Both the position numbers and the translations under genes were made by a program. Shown here in pieces: positions 1 through 9,095 of a DNA stretch of 64,000 nucleotides; positions within the stretch are counted from its first letter, which is position 1; every line of letters begins with the position of its first letter. The notes under the pieces are model-generated. The model was not told where the DNA came from. It did no database searches and saw only the letters and a program-made list of their open reading frames with translations. The DNA comes from Candidatus Competibacteraceae bacterium (GTDB lineage: Bacteria; Pseudomonadota; Gammaproteobacteria; Competibacterales; Competibacteraceae), in the NCBI GenBank assembly GCA_003989085.1, contig RXIV01000002.1, positions 248,001-312,000 of the forward strand. Direction: 5' to 3'.

Positions 1-254
1 AATCCCAAGCCGCGCAGCGCCTGGGCGATGGCGACAAAGGGTCGGCAATCTTCCTTGTCCGGCGGTGCGTCCATCACGATCCGGGTCTGGTCGTCATACC
101 AGACCCGAAAATAGCGGCGGAAGCTGGCATCGCTGGAGGCGGGGGCCATATGAATCAGCGGCGCGGGCAAGACCGCACTCAGCCACTCCAGCACCAGATG
201 TTCGCGGTCATTCACGAAAGCGTTGCTCCATTGAGGTGTGATTGCAGGCATCAT
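1..254 (-). CDS. AmgK-like sugar kinase / aminoglycoside phosphotransferase family, N-terminal part only
   Basis: The first 84 codons of a kinase that runs off the left edge of the window. The visible protein has the family's N-terminal signature: a stretch SDASFRRYFRV (nucleotide-binding strands) followed by IVMDAPPDKEDCRPF, as in N-acetylmuramate/N-acetylglucosamine anomeric kinases (AmgK) of the peptidoglycan recycling pathway. The gene is divergent from lptD, which is the usual setting of amgK (normally followed by murU) in gammaproteobacteria. Two consecutive ATG codons (positions 254-252 and 251-249) could start it; I used the first. The catalytic Brenner motif lies outside the window, so the substrate is inferred from the N-terminus and the neighbour only. 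Confidence 0.8.
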   Translation of the reverse strand, partial: MMPAITPQWSNAFVNDREHLVLEWLSAVLPAPLIHMAPASSDASFRRYFRVWYDDQTRIVMDAPPDKEDCRPFVAIAQALRGLG

Positions 255-352
255 CGATCTGTGCGATGTTAAGGCACTTTAGTGAACCCTAAAACCCTGT
301 TTTCGTGCGGCAATCAACCCAACCCCTGTCGCCTTTAGCCGTCAAGCTGATA

Positions 353-368
353 TGTTCCACGTGAAACC
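353..368. promoter_or_regulatory. parS-like site, ParB-binding palindrome
   Basis: TGTTCCACGTGAAACC differs by one base from the classical chromosomal parS sequence TGTTCCACGTGAAACA. It sits in the amgK/lptD divergent intergenic region. A second copy lies in rsmA at 5136-5151. ParB (Spo0J) binding here is inferred from sequence only. Confidence 0.7.
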
Positions 369-416
369 ATCGCCGTCTGTCGCTCCTTCAATTAACCTCT
401 AGCGCTTCCGCCTTCC

Positions 417-2693
417 GTGATCCCGTTCTACCGGAAACTCCTGATCAGCGCCGCGCTGACCCTGTTGCCGCTAACTGGCGTTCAGGCCCAGTCCACTGAT
501 GCGTCTTCTCTCTGGGCGCAATGCGAAGCTGACGAACTGGCGCGGGACATCATGCCGGTCACGCCGAATCTGCCGCCCGTGGATGATCTGCCGATTCAGG
601 CCGAAGCCGACCGCGCCGAGTCCAGTCCCTCCCAATCGATCCTTGAAGGTAATGTCAGTTTAACGCGGGGCGATCAGCGGCTCCGCGCTGACCGAATTAG
701 CCTGGATCGGACCGCCAATCGCGCTGCGGCTGAAAACGGCTTCACCTATAGCGATCCTAAACAGGCGCTGCGAGGCCAACAAGCGGAAGTCGATTTGAAT
801 GCCGAAACCGGCTGGTTCCAGGACGCCGATTACTACCTGCCGCAGCGCAACGCCCAGGGTTCCGCCAAAGAAGCACAGGTTGACCGGACCAAACAGCAAA
901 GCCGACTGAAAAACGCCTCCTACTCGACCTGCGCGCGTGGCAAGGAAATGTGGAAGTTGCGGGCTGACGAGATCAATCTGAACGAGGCGGAGGGGCGTGG
1001 CGTCGCCCACAACATCGTGCTGGAATTCAAGGACACGCCCGTTTTCTATTTCCCGTATTTATCGTTTCCGATCACCGATGCACGGCAATCGGGGTTCCTG
1101 TTTCCACGTCAGGGTTACGGCAGCCAAACCGGCTTTGACCTGACCGTTCCCTACTACTGGAACATCGCCCCGGATCAGGACATGACCATCGCTCCGCGCC
1201 TGATGACCGAACGCGGAGTCTTGCTGGGCATGGAGTATCGCTATCTCAGTCCCAACCAGCGCGGACAGATCGGCGTCGAGTACATCCCGGACGACCGCCG
1301 TTACGAAGGCGCACGCGGCTCTTTCAATCTCGCCGACCGCGCCGCGCCACTGCCCAATTTCTACACTGATTTGCACTATGAATACGTTTCCGACGACAAC
1401 TACATCAAAGACTTAAGCAACAACCTGGAATTTCTGACCCCGAATTATCTGGAGAGGCATCTTGACGCCCGCTATTACGGCGAGGGCTGGCAAGCATTAG
1501 CGCGGGTGCAGGGCTTCCAGATTCTCAATACCGCGCTGTTTACCCTGACCGGCAATCCTTATGAACGCCTGCCACAACTGCTGTTCAGCGGCGCTTGGCC
1601 GTCCGGCTCCGGTGGGTTGAGTTACCAGCTTTACGGCGAGCTGGTCAATTTCCAGCAGTCTGATGCGGTGACCGGGGTCCGACTGGATTTGTGGCCGACC
1701 GTCGGCTGGACGCTGGAACAGCCGTGGGGCTATCTCAAACCAGAGGCTGGATTCCGCTACACCAGCGACCAGCTTGAGAACACTGCGCCAGGCGCTAACA
1801 ACACCCCTTCGCGCTCCATGCCAGTGCTGAGTCTGGACAGCGGCCTGATTTTTGACCGACCGCTGCAAGCCGACTGGCTCGGCCTCACTGCGGGAACGCA
1901 AACCCTGGAGCCGCGCCTGTTCTATCTGTATGTCCCCTACCGTAATCAGAACGATCTCCCGATTTTCGACAGCAGCGTCATGGATCGGGATATCGACTGG
2001 TTGTTCCGTAAGAACCGCTTCACCGGCGCTGATCGGATGGGCGACGCCAACCAGTTGACCACCGCGCTGACCAGCCGGCTGATTGACGGGCCAAGTGGCC
2101 GGGAGCGGCTCCGCGCCAGTGTCGGTCAAATTCAGTATTTTGAGGATCGCCGGGTCAATCTGTCGCCCATCGAACCACCGCAGACGGCGGACAACTCTGG
2201 ATTGATCGCGCAAGGGCTGGTCAACCTGTCATCCCGCTGGTCGATGCAAGGCGGGGTCCAGATGGAGCCAAACCGCGGCAGCATCCAGCGCAGCGCATTC
2301 GACCTGCGCTACTACGTCGATTCCCGGCAACTGGTTAACGTATCCTATCTGCTGGATCGCGACCCGCAAGGACTCAGCAGCCAAGGCGATCAAATTCATT
2401 CGGTGGATGTATCGCTGGCTTGGCCGCTAGCGACGCAGTGGCGGGTGATGGCCCGCTGGAATCAAGCCATTAATATCAGCCGCAATCTGGAAACCTTGGC
2501 CGGTCTGGAATATGAGGATTGCTGCTGGGCGGTGCGGGCGGTGGCCCGGCAATATCGTGACAGCCCGCTCGAAGTGGACGCTCAAACCGGCTTTTATCTG
2601 GAACTGGAATTGAAGGGACTGTCCCGACTGGGCAGCAGTCTGGAAAACCAGCTTCAGAGTTCCATTCTCGGCTATCGCCCGATCCGCTATTAA
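417..2693 (+). CDS. lptD: LPS-assembly outer-membrane protein LptD
   Basis: The beta-barrel half of the LptD-LptE translocon, which inserts lipopolysaccharide into the outer leaflet. The 758-residue length fits the family. The GTG start gives a signal peptide (about residues 1-25, ending VQAQ). It is followed by an OstA/LptA-like N-terminal domain (about 60-190) and a long C-terminal barrel ending in an aromatic residue. The cysteines needed for the disulfide network are all there: C36 near the mature N-terminus, C172 (STCARGKEMW) and the adjacent pair C702-C703 near the C-terminus. These match E. coli C31, C173, C724 and C725. Genes surA and rsmA follow, as in E. coli, but about 460 bp of decayed mobile DNA separates lptD from surA, so co-transcription is doubtful. 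Confidence 0.97.
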   Translation: MIPFYRKLLISAALTLLPLTGVQAQSTDASSLWAQCEADELARDIMPVTPNLPPVDDLPIQAEADRAESSPSQSILEGNVSLTRGDQRLRADRISLDRTANRAAAENGFTYSDPKQALRGQQAEVDLNAETGWFQDADYYLPQRNAQGSAKEAQVDRTKQQSRLKNASYSTCARGKEMWKLRADEINLNEAEGRGVAHNIVLEFKDTPVFYFPYLSFPITDARQSGFLFPRQGYGSQTGFDLTVPYYWNIAPDQDMTIAPRLMTERGVLLGMEYRYLSPNQRGQIGVEYIPDDRRYEGARGSFNLADRAAPLPNFYTDLHYEYVSDDNYIKDLSNNLEFLTPNYLERHLDARYYGEGWQALARVQGFQILNTALFTLTGNPYERLPQLLFSGAWPSGSGGLSYQLYGELVNFQQSDAVTGVRLDLWPTVGWTLEQPWGYLKPEAGFRYTSDQLENTAPGANNTPSRSMPVLSLDSGLIFDRPLQADWLGLTAGTQTLEPRLFYLYVPYRNQNDLPIFDSSVMDRDIDWLFRKNRFTGADRMGDANQLTTALTSRLIDGPSGRERLRASVGQIQYFEDRRVNLSPIEPPQTADNSGLIAQGLVNLSSRWSMQGGVQMEPNRGSIQRSAFDLRYYVDSRQLVNVSYLLDRDPQGLSSQGDQIHSVDVSLAWPLATQWRVMARWNQAINISRNLETLAGLEYEDCCWAVRAVARQYRDSPLEVDAQTGFYLELELKGLSRLGSSLENQLQSSILGYRPIRY

Positions 2694-3157
2694 CCGACCT
2701 TCACGGCTGATAATCCGCTTGACTTCCTCCCCGCCGTAAATGACGGAGAGTCCTGAATCTCACGACTCATGGTTTCCTGCTTTACCGAATTTAACCGATA
2801 GCCGCTTTTGCAGAAAGTTGTTGATACCGCCAGCCCAGTCCAATGACGGTGCGCCGTCAGCAACGCTGAATTTTGCAGATAGGAGATGTTTTCTTGCCGT
2901 TCACACCACGCATCCTGCTGATGGCGCGGGGAACAATTACAGATAGGCCACATAGCCGAAAGTCTGTGTTCAGGTTCACAATTGGATCTAGGGTGGGATT
3001 GCGGCGGCGCCGATAGGTGCGATAGAACATTTACGGATTACAATTTTCTCTGCAAGCGCTGTCGAAGGGTGGTTTATCGCCCCAAAAGAAGGCGAACTTC
3101 GTTCGCCCCGCTCTACCTCGCCGGCCTGAAAGCCGGGGCTTCTCGCGGAAAATTCTG
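2694..3157. other. lptD-surA intergenic region with decayed mobile-element DNA and hairpins
   Basis: No intact gene in 464 bp. The left part (2719-2960) reads on the minus strand like the right end of an IS200/IS605-type TnpB element (see separate entry). The right part holds two palindromes just upstream of surA: GCGAAC-TTC-GTTCGC near 3092-3106, and CCGGC-ctgaaa-GCCGG at 3121-3136. The second resembles the subterminal hairpins of IS605-group elements, so it may be a further remnant. Confidence 0.6.
2719..2960 (-). mobile_element. IS200/IS605-family TnpB element remnant, right end (omega-RNA-like tail)
   Basis: On the minus strand the sequence ends in a tail with the order ATTCAGGACTCTCCGTCATT, TACGGCGGGGAGG, AAGTCAA, a short GC hairpin followed by GGGGAGGAAGTCAA. 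This is the form I know from right ends of tnpB-carrying IS200/IS605 elements, where the 3' end of the omega RNA scaffold lies. Upstream, a degraded reading frame still gives VKQET and REIQDSPSFTAGR, as when translation runs from tnpB into the tail. No full tnpB or tnpA is present, so the element is dead. The guide position would fall in the 3' end of lptD. Confidence 0.5.
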
Positions 3158-4570
3158 ATGAACAAACTGCTGTTGTTGCCTTTGCTGTTGCTGTTATCCG
3201 TTGCCGTCCGCGCCGAAGAAATGACCTTCGGCCCCGGTCCCGAAGCCGCCGGCAGCACCCTGGACGCCATTGTGGCGGTGGTCAACGACGATGTCATCAC
3301 CCGTCGGGAATTGGACGCAGCGGTGGCGCAAATCGAACACCAGTTGCAGCAAAAAAAGGTGCCCATTCCTCCTCGGCCCATTGTTGAAAAACAGGTGCTG
3401 GAACGGCTCATCTTGACCCATCTGCAAGTACGCGCCGCTGAACGTAATGGCGTCACCATCGACGACGCCACCCTGAACGCGGCGATTGACACCCTGGCTC
3501 AGCGCAACCACATGAACCTGACCCAGTTGCGGCAAACCATCGAAAAGGAAGGAGTCAGTTTCGCCCAGTTCCGCGATGACATCCGCAAGGAACTGCTGAG
3601 CACCCGGCTACGGCAGAAACTGGTCGACAGTCAGATTCAGGTCTCCGAGCAGGATGTGGAGAGCATGCAAGCGCAACTAGCCAGTGGGCAAAGTGGCGGC
3701 GGCGGGGGCGGCGGCGGCGGGCGTGAGTACCACATCGCTCAGATTCTGATTACCGTGCCGGAAAACGCCTCGCCAGCGCAGATTGAAGCAGCCAAGCGCA
3801 GCGCTGGAGAGGCGCTGGCGCAGCTCCGTAAGGGCGCCGATTTCCAGCAACTGGCGGTCAGCATGTCTTCGGGCCGGCAGGCGCTGGAAGGCGGCGATCT
3901 GGGCTGGCGCAGCGCTGATCAGTTACCGACCCTGTTTGCTGATGCGGTGCCGAAACTGCGACCCGGCCAGTTCAGCGATCTGATCCGCAGCCCCAGCGGG
4001 TTCCACATCGTTAAATTGCTGGAAGTCCGGGGCGGCAGCCCTGAAGCCTCTTCTCCCGCCCCGGCGGCCAAAGCAGCGCTGGTCACGCAGACCCATGCCC
4101 GCCATATCCTGCTACGCAGCTCGCCGCAACGGTCGGATGAGGAAAGTCGCCAGAAACTGGCGCAATTGCGTGAGCAAATTGAAAACGGCCAGGATTTTGC
4201 GGCGCTGGCGCGGGCCAATTCGGATGATAAAAATTCAGCAGTGCGGGGCGGCGATCTGGGCTGGACTTCACCGGGGACGATGGTCCCGCAGTTCGAGCAG
4301 GAAATGGCGAAGTTGCAACCCAACCAGATCAGCCCGCCTTTCAAAACCCCCTTCGGCTGGCACCTCGTCCAGGTGCTGGAGCGCCGCCAGGGTTCCGCCT
4401 CGCCCGAAGTGGAACGCGCCCGAATCCGTGAAGCGCTGATGCGGCGGCGGGCCGATGAGGAATGGGAACTGGCGCTGCGCCGGTTACGCGATGAAGCCTA
4501 TATCGAAGTGCGGCTGGCTCCAGATTCAACGCTACCGGCAGCATCGTCCGCGACCAAAGAAGCGCCATGA
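3158..4570 (+). CDS. surA: Periplasmic chaperone / peptidyl-prolyl isomerase SurA
   Basis: SurA escorts unfolded outer-membrane proteins (LptD among them) across the periplasm. The 470-residue product has a leucine-rich signal peptide (cleavage near residue 19, VRA-EE), an N-terminal chaperone domain (about 25-180), and two parvulin-type PPIase domains starting near residues 189 (REYHIAQILI) and 310 (THARHILLRS), each with the GGDLGW motif. Between the chaperone domain and the first PPIase domain is a run of nine glycines, encoded by a GGC/GGG repeat that may be prone to slippage. The stop overlaps the rsmA start by 4 bp (ATGA), so these two are translationally coupled. The pdxA gene that separates them in E. 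coli is absent. Confidence 0.96.
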   Translation: MNKLLLLPLLLLLSVAVRAEEMTFGPGPEAAGSTLDAIVAVVNDDVITRRELDAAVAQIEHQLQQKKVPIPPRPIVEKQVLERLILTHLQVRAAERNGVTIDDATLNAAIDTLAQRNHMNLTQLRQTIEKEGVSFAQFRDDIRKELLSTRLRQKLVDSQIQVSEQDVESMQAQLASGQSGGGGGGGGGREYHIAQILITVPENASPAQIEAAKRSAGEALAQLRKGADFQQLAVSMSSGRQALEGGDLGWRSADQLPTLFADAVPKLRPGQFSDLIRSPSGFHIVKLLEVRGGSPEASSPAPAAKAALVTQTHARHILLRSSPQRSDEESRQKLAQLREQIENGQDFAALARANSDDKNSAVRGGDLGWTSPGTMVPQFEQEMAKLQPNQISPPFKTPFGWHLVQVLERRQGSASPEVERARIREALMRRRADEEWELALRRLRDEAYIEVRLAPDSTLPAASSATKEAP

Positions 4571-5373
4571 TCAGCACGACTCATCAACCCCGCAAACGGT
4601 TTGGGCAACATTTTTTACACGATCCGATGGTGATTGACCGGATCGTGATGGCGATTCGGCCAATCCCCGGTGAACGGCTGGTCGAGATCGGTCCCGGTCT
4701 TGGGGCGTTGACGATTCCCCTGCTACGAGCCAGTGGTGAACTCGACGCGGTAGAACTGGATCGTGACCTGCCGGAACCCTTGCAGGCCCAGTGCCAGGGC
4801 ATTGGGACGCTGCGGATTTATCAGGCCGATGCGTTGACGTTCAATTTCGCCGCGCTGCGCGGTCATGGCCCCCGGTTGCGGATCGCGGGCAACCTGCCCT
4901 ACAACATCGCTACCCCCCTGCTGTTCCATCTACTGACTCAGGCCACACACATTCATGATCTGCATCTGATGTTGCAGCAAGAGGTCGCGCAACGGATGGC
5001 GGCCCGTCCGGGCGATGCCGCTTACGGGCGGTTGTCAGTGATGGTGCAGTACCGTTGCCGGGTGGAGATGCTGTTCACGGTCGGGCCAGGCGCGTTCCGA
5101 CCGCCGCCGAAAGTGCAATCAACGGTCGTAAGGTTGGTTCCACGTGAAACATCGGCTGTCGTGGTGCAGGATGAAGCCCGATTGGCCGAGGTGGTGCGCC
5201 TGTCCTTCGCCCAGCGCCGCAAGACCTTACGTAACTCCCTGCGCGATGTGCTGGATGCCACTCACATCGAAGCTGCCGGCGTCGAACCGGGCGCACGCCC
5301 GGAAACGCTGGACTTGGCGGCGTTTGCGGCGCTGAGCGATGCGCTGACGGATCGCCGCCGCCAGAACGGGTAG
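4567..5373 (+). CDS. rsmA: 16S rRNA dimethyladenosine transferase RsmA (KsgA)
   Basis: Methylates two adjacent adenosines in the terminal hairpin of 16S rRNA late in 30S assembly, using S-adenosylmethionine. The 268-residue protein begins with the family signature RKRFGQHFLHD. It has the SAM-binding loop VEIGPGLGALT (about 39-49), the catalytic motif NLPYNIATPLL (about 112-122) and the C-terminal FRPPPKVQSTVVRL segment. It overlaps surA by 4 bp and is followed after 3 bp by a MarC-family gene, so surA-rsmA-marC look like one transcript. The codons for VPRET carry a parS-like sequence (5136-5151), so that stretch is likely under DNA-level as well as protein-level constraint. Confidence 0.97.
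   Translation: MISTTHQPRKRFGQHFLHDPMVIDRIVMAIRPIPGERLVEIGPGLGALTIPLLRASGELDAVELDRDLPEPLQAQCQGIGTLRIYQADALTFNFAALRGHGPRLRIAGNLPYNIATPLLFHLLTQATHIHDLHLMLQQEVAQRMAARPGDAAYGRLSVMVQYRCRVEMLFTVGPGAFRPPPKVQSTVVRLVPRETSAVVVQDEARLAEVVRLSFAQRRKTLRNSLRDVLDATHIEAAGVEPGARPETLDLAAFAALSDALTDRRRQNG
5136..5151. promoter_or_regulatory. parS-like site inside rsmA
   Basis: GGTTCCACGTGAAACA differs at one base from TGTTCCACGTGAAACA. It shares the 14-base core GTTCCACGTGAAAC with the site at 353-368, about 4.8 kb away. It is embedded in the coding sequence of rsmA. Two near-identical copies this close to oriC support a genuine ParB-loading zone. Confidence 0.7.
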
Positions 5374-5376
5374 GCA

Positions 5377-6054
5377 ATGCTGTCTTTCCTCAGCACCTTT
5401 GCCGCCACCCTGTTTGCCCTGCTCAATCCGCTGGGGATGATGCCGGTGTTTATCGGCTACACCGCCGGCAAGAGCCGCCGTGTCCAAGCCTGGTTGGCGC
5501 TGTTTGTGGCGCTGACGGTGCTGGGTCTGATGGTGCTGTTTCTAATCAGCGGCGCGGCCATTCTCAACTTCTTTGCCATTACCCTGGACTCGTTTCGGGT
5601 CGCCGGGGGCATTTTGCTGCTGTTGATCGCGATCAATACCGTCACTGGCGACCCGAACAAATCGGCCAAGGAATTCGCCGCCCAAGCCCAGACCAGTGCA
5701 CTGGGCGAGGCCAAGCTGATGTTCCGGCAGATTGTAGTGCCCTTCGCCATGCCCCTACTGGTGGGTCCCGGGGTGATCGCCAACCTGATCCTGTACGCCA
5801 CCGAATCCGACGCCGCCAACAACGAAACCCTGTTTTTGGGCCTGATCGGCGTGACTGTCGCCATTGCCCTGCTGACTTTTGTCATTCTACTGTCGGGTCG
5901 GATGCTGCAACAGGTATTAGGTGAGGTGGGTTTGAGCCTCATTACCCGAGTGCTGGGGCTACTGCTGGCCGCCATTGGCGCCCAATTTATCCTCACCGGT
6001 CTGAGCAATGTCATCGTACATTCCATCGCACCACAAATTCTGAAGTTGCACTGA
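5377..6054 (+). CDS. MarC-family integral membrane protein
   Basis: A 225-residue inner-membrane protein of the MarC/UPF0056 family. The sequence shows six hydrophobic spans and the family's two half-repeats: NPLGMMPVFIGYT near residues 17-29 and FAMPLLVGPGVIANLI near 123-138, each with the Asn/Pro-Gly kink. The family was once tied to multiple antibiotic resistance, but its real substrate is unknown, so I assign no function. It starts 3 bp after rsmA, which suggests co-transcription. The next gene, valS, follows after an 81-bp gap that contains a possible -10 box (TATACT, 6091-6096). Confidence 0.92.
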   Translation: MLSFLSTFAATLFALLNPLGMMPVFIGYTAGKSRRVQAWLALFVALTVLGLMVLFLISGAAILNFFAITLDSFRVAGGILLLLIAINTVTGDPNKSAKEFAAQAQTSALGEAKLMFRQIVVPFAMPLLVGPGVIANLILYATESDAANNETLFLGLIGVTVAIALLTFVILLSGRMLQQVLGEVGLSLITRVLGLLLAAIGAQFILTGLSNVIVHSIAPQILKLH

Positions 6055-6135
6055 GCGGCCGGTTCAAAACCCGCATTCGGTCAGCTCGGTTATACTGACC
6101 CCCGTTATGCAATTCCCCCGATTTCCCCGATCTGA

Positions 6136-9051
6136 ATGAGCGCTATGGACAAGACTTACGAACCGAACGCCATTGAAGCCCGCTGCTACGCCTTTTGGGA
6201 GGAGCGCGGCAGTTTCGCCCCCAGCGGTCACGGTGCGCCCTACTGCATCATGATCCCGCCGCCGAATGTGACCGGCACCCTGCACATGGGCCACGCTTTC
6301 CAGGACACGATCATGGATGCGCTGACCCGCTATTACCGGATGAAGGGCCGTAATACGCTCTGGCAACCAGGCACCGATCACGCCGGGATCGCCACCCAAA
6401 TGGTCGTTGAACGGCAACTGACCGGCGAGGGCAAGACCCGCCACGACCTGGGCCGTGAGGCGTTCATTGACCGGGTCTGGGCGTGGAAAGCGGAATCCGG
6501 CGGCACGATTACCCGCCAGTTGCGGCGGATGGGCGCGTCGGTAGACTGGGCGCGGGAACGCTTTACGATGGACGAAGGACTATCGGCGGCGGTGCGGGAA
6601 GTATTCGTGCGCTTGTATGAGGAAGGTTTGATCTATCGTGGTCAGCGGCTGGTCAACTGGGATCCGGTGCTGCACACCGCCGTTTCCGACCTGGAAGTGG
6701 TCAGCGCCGAAGAGAGCGGATTTATGTGGCACATCCGCTATCCGCTGGCCGAGGGCGGCGGTGATCTGATCGTCGCGACGACCCGCCCGGAAACCATGCT
6801 CGGCGATAGCGCGGTTGCGGTCCATCCCGACGACGTGCGCTATCAACGTCTGATTGGCCTGAAAGTCGCCCTGCCGTTGACCGGTCGGCAAATCCCGATC
6901 ATTGCCGATGAATACGTCGATCCGACTTTCGGCACCGGCTGCGTCAAGATCACTCCGGCCCATGACTTCAACGACTACGCGGTCGGCCAGCGCCATCATC
7001 TGCCACTGATCAACATTTTTACGGAAGATGCGCGCCTTATCAGCCCAGGATCTACCTATGAATCCGGCACACGCTACCAAGCACCAGGATTGAGTGGGTT
7101 AAAAGTAGAAGTCGGTGATGCGCCCTATGGCAAATTTCCCGATGAACTGATTCCAGAATCCTACCAGGGTCTGGATCGTTTTGAGGCCCGCAAACGCATC
7201 GTTACCGATCTGGAAGAGCTGGGGCTGATGGAGGACATCAAGCCGCACAAGCTGATGGTGCCACGCAGCGACCGCAGCCATGCCATCGTCGAACCGTTCC
7301 TGACTGATCAGTGGTATGTCAAAACCGCGCCGCTGGCGGGTCCGGCGATTGCCGCTGTCAAGACCGGCCAGATCAAGTTCATCCCGGAGAACTGGGAGAA
7401 AACCTACTTCGACTGGATGAACCGGATCGAGGATTGGTGCATCAGCCGGCAAATCTGGTGGGGGCATCGCATCCCAGCCTGGTATGACGAGAAAGGTCAG
7501 GTTTACGTTGGGCGCAATGAGACGGAAGTCCGCGAAAAACACCGGATCAGCTCAACAGTCAGCCTCACTCAAGACCCCGACGTGCTGGACACCTGGTTTT
7601 CCTCGGCGCTGTGGCCGTTCTCGACTCTTGGCTGGCCGGAAAATACCGAGGCGCTCAAGACCTTTTATCCGACCAGCGTGCTTGTCACCGGCTTCGACAT
7701 CATCTTCTTCTGGGTGGCCCGGATGATCATGATGGGCCTGAAGTTCATGGGCGACGTACCCTTCCACGAGGTCTACATTCACGGCCTGGTGCGCGATCAC
7801 GAAGGCCAGAAAATGTCCAAGTCCAAGGGTAACGTGCTAGACCCGCTGGACCTGATCGATGGCGTGGCGCTGGATGAACTGGTCGCCAAGCGCACCACTG
7901 GACTGATGCAGCCGCAAATGGCCCCAAAGATTGAAGAGGCCACCCGAAAGCAGTTTCCCGCCGGCATTCGCGCCCACGGCACCGATGCGCTGCGCTTCAC
8001 CTTCGCGGCGCTGGCGACCACGGGCCGCGACATCGTATTTGACATGGGCCGAGTCGAGGGCTATCGCAACTTCTGCAACAAGCTGTGGAACGCCGCCCGC
8101 TATGTGCTGATGAATACCGAAGGCCAGGACACCGGCTTGAACGGCGGCACAATGGAACTCAGTCAGGCGGATCGCTGGATTCGCTCGCGCTTGCAGGAAA
8201 CCATCGCCGCGACTCACGCGGCCATGCAGGATTACCGCCTGGATCAAGCCGCGCAGGCGCTTTATGAATTCACCTGGAACGAGTTTTGTGACTGGTATCT
8301 GGAGCTGGCCAAGCCGGTATTGACCGATCCGGCCAGCCCCGAAGCCGCCCAACGGGGAACCCGGCAAACCCTGGTGGAAACGCTGGAAACGCTATTGCGG
8401 CTGCTGCATCCGCTCATGCCATTTATTACTGAAGAAATCTGGCAACGGGTCGCGCCGCTGGCGATCAAAATCCCCCCCAACCCTCCTTTTACAAAGGGGG
8501 GAGTCAGCGGGGGGATTTCGATCATGCTCCAGCCCTATCCCGACGCCGATCCGGCGCAGATCGATGCAGCAGCGGTGGCCGAAATCGAATGGCTGCGGCA
8601 GGTTTTAAGCGGGGTGCGCCGGATTCGCGCCGAAATGAACATCGCGCCCGGCAAACCGCTGCCAGTCTTGTTGCAGCACGGTTCGCCAGCGGATCAGGCG
8701 CGGCTGGAACGGCATCGCCGGGAATTGCTGACCTTGGGCCGGCTGGAATCGTTGACCTGGCTTGGTGAAAGCGACCCCGCCCCGGAAGCCGCAACCGCGC
8801 TGGTCGGCGTCATGAACGTGCTGATTCCAATGTCTGGCCTGATCGACAAGGCGGCGGAAAGCGCCCGGCTCAACAAGGAAATTGCCAAATTAGGCAAAGA
8901 GGCGGAGTACGGCGCGGCTAAGCTGGGCAACACCGATTTTATCGGTCGCGCTCCGGCGGCAGTGGTCGAAAAGGAACGCGCCCGTGTGGCTGAACTCCAA
9001 ATCGCTGTCACCAAGCTGGAAGAACAATTGGCCCGCATCCAGCGACTGTGA
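6136..9051 (+). CDS. valS: Valyl-tRNA synthetase
   Basis: Charges tRNA-Val and edits misactivated threonine. The 971-residue class I enzyme has the HIGH-type signature ([10 protein letters not shown], about 45-54), the CP1 editing domain (about 195-345, with [10 protein letters not shown]), the KMSKS loop (QKMSKSKGN, about 558-566), an anticodon-binding domain (about 660-810) and the C-terminal coiled-coil arm (about 905-970). An extra segment, [17 protein letters not shown], at about 778-795 is encoded by an imperfect palindromic repeat (8468-8518) inserted in frame (see repeat entry). No good Shine-Dalgarno precedes the first ATG; a second in-frame ATG lies three codons later. Confidence 0.97.
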   Translation: MSAMDKTYEPNAIEARCYAFWEERGSFAPSGHGAPYCIMIPPPNVTGTLHMGHAFQDTIMDALTRYYRMKGRNTLWQPGTDHAGIATQMVVERQLTGEGKTRHDLGREAFIDRVWAWKAESGGTITRQLRRMGASVDWARERFTMDEGLSAAVREVFVRLYEEGLIYRGQRLVNWDPVLHTAVSDLEVVSAEESGFMWHIRYPLAEGGGDLIVATTRPETMLGDSAVAVHPDDVRYQRLIGLKVALPLTGRQIPIIADEYVDPTFGTGCVKITPAHDFNDYAVGQRHHLPLINIFTEDARLISPGSTYESGTRYQAPGLSGLKVEVGDAPYGKFPDELIPESYQGLDRFEARKRIVTDLEELGLMEDIKPHKLMVPRSDRSHAIVEPFLTDQWYVKTAPLAGPAIAAVKTGQIKFIPENWEKTYFDWMNRIEDWCISRQIWWGHRIPAWYDEKGQVYVGRNETEVREKHRISSTVSLTQDPDVLDTWFSSALWPFSTLGWPENTEALKTFYPTSVLVTGFDIIFFWVARMIMMGLKFMGDVPFHEVYIHGLVRDHEGQKMSKSKGNVLDPLDLIDGVALDELVAKRTTGLMQPQMAPKIEEATRKQFPAGIRAHGTDALRFTFAALATTGRDIVFDMGRVEGYRNFCNKLWNAARYVLMNTEGQDTGLNGGTMELSQADRWIRSRLQETIAATHAAMQDYRLDQAAQALYEFTWNEFCDWYLELAKPVLTDPASPEAAQRGTRQTLVETLETLLRLLHPLMPFITEEIWQRVAPLAIKIPPNPPFTKGGVSGGISIMLQPYPDADPAQIDAAAVAEIEWLRQVLSGVRRIRAEMNIAPGKPLPVLLQHGSPADQARLERHRRELLTLGRLESLTWLGESDPAPEAATALVGVMNVLIPMSGLIDKAAESARLNKEIAKLGKEAEYGAAKLGNTDFIGRAPAAVVEKERARVAELQIAVTKLEEQLARIQRL
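8468..8518. repeat. Palindromic repeat inserted in frame in valS
   Basis: The outer arms AAATCCCCCC (8468-8477) and GGGGGGATTT (8509-8518) are perfectly complementary, and an inner imperfect stem (CCCTCCTTT against AAAGGGGGG) lies between them. The 51-bp unit is a multiple of three and keeps valS open. A related half-palindrome occurs at 55229-55245. The type resembles the dispersed C-tract/G-tract palindromes often seen between genes. Confidence 0.8.
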
Positions 9052-9095
9052 CGTTTCAACACCCCTGATCCCGACCTCCAAGACAAGGAAAACCA

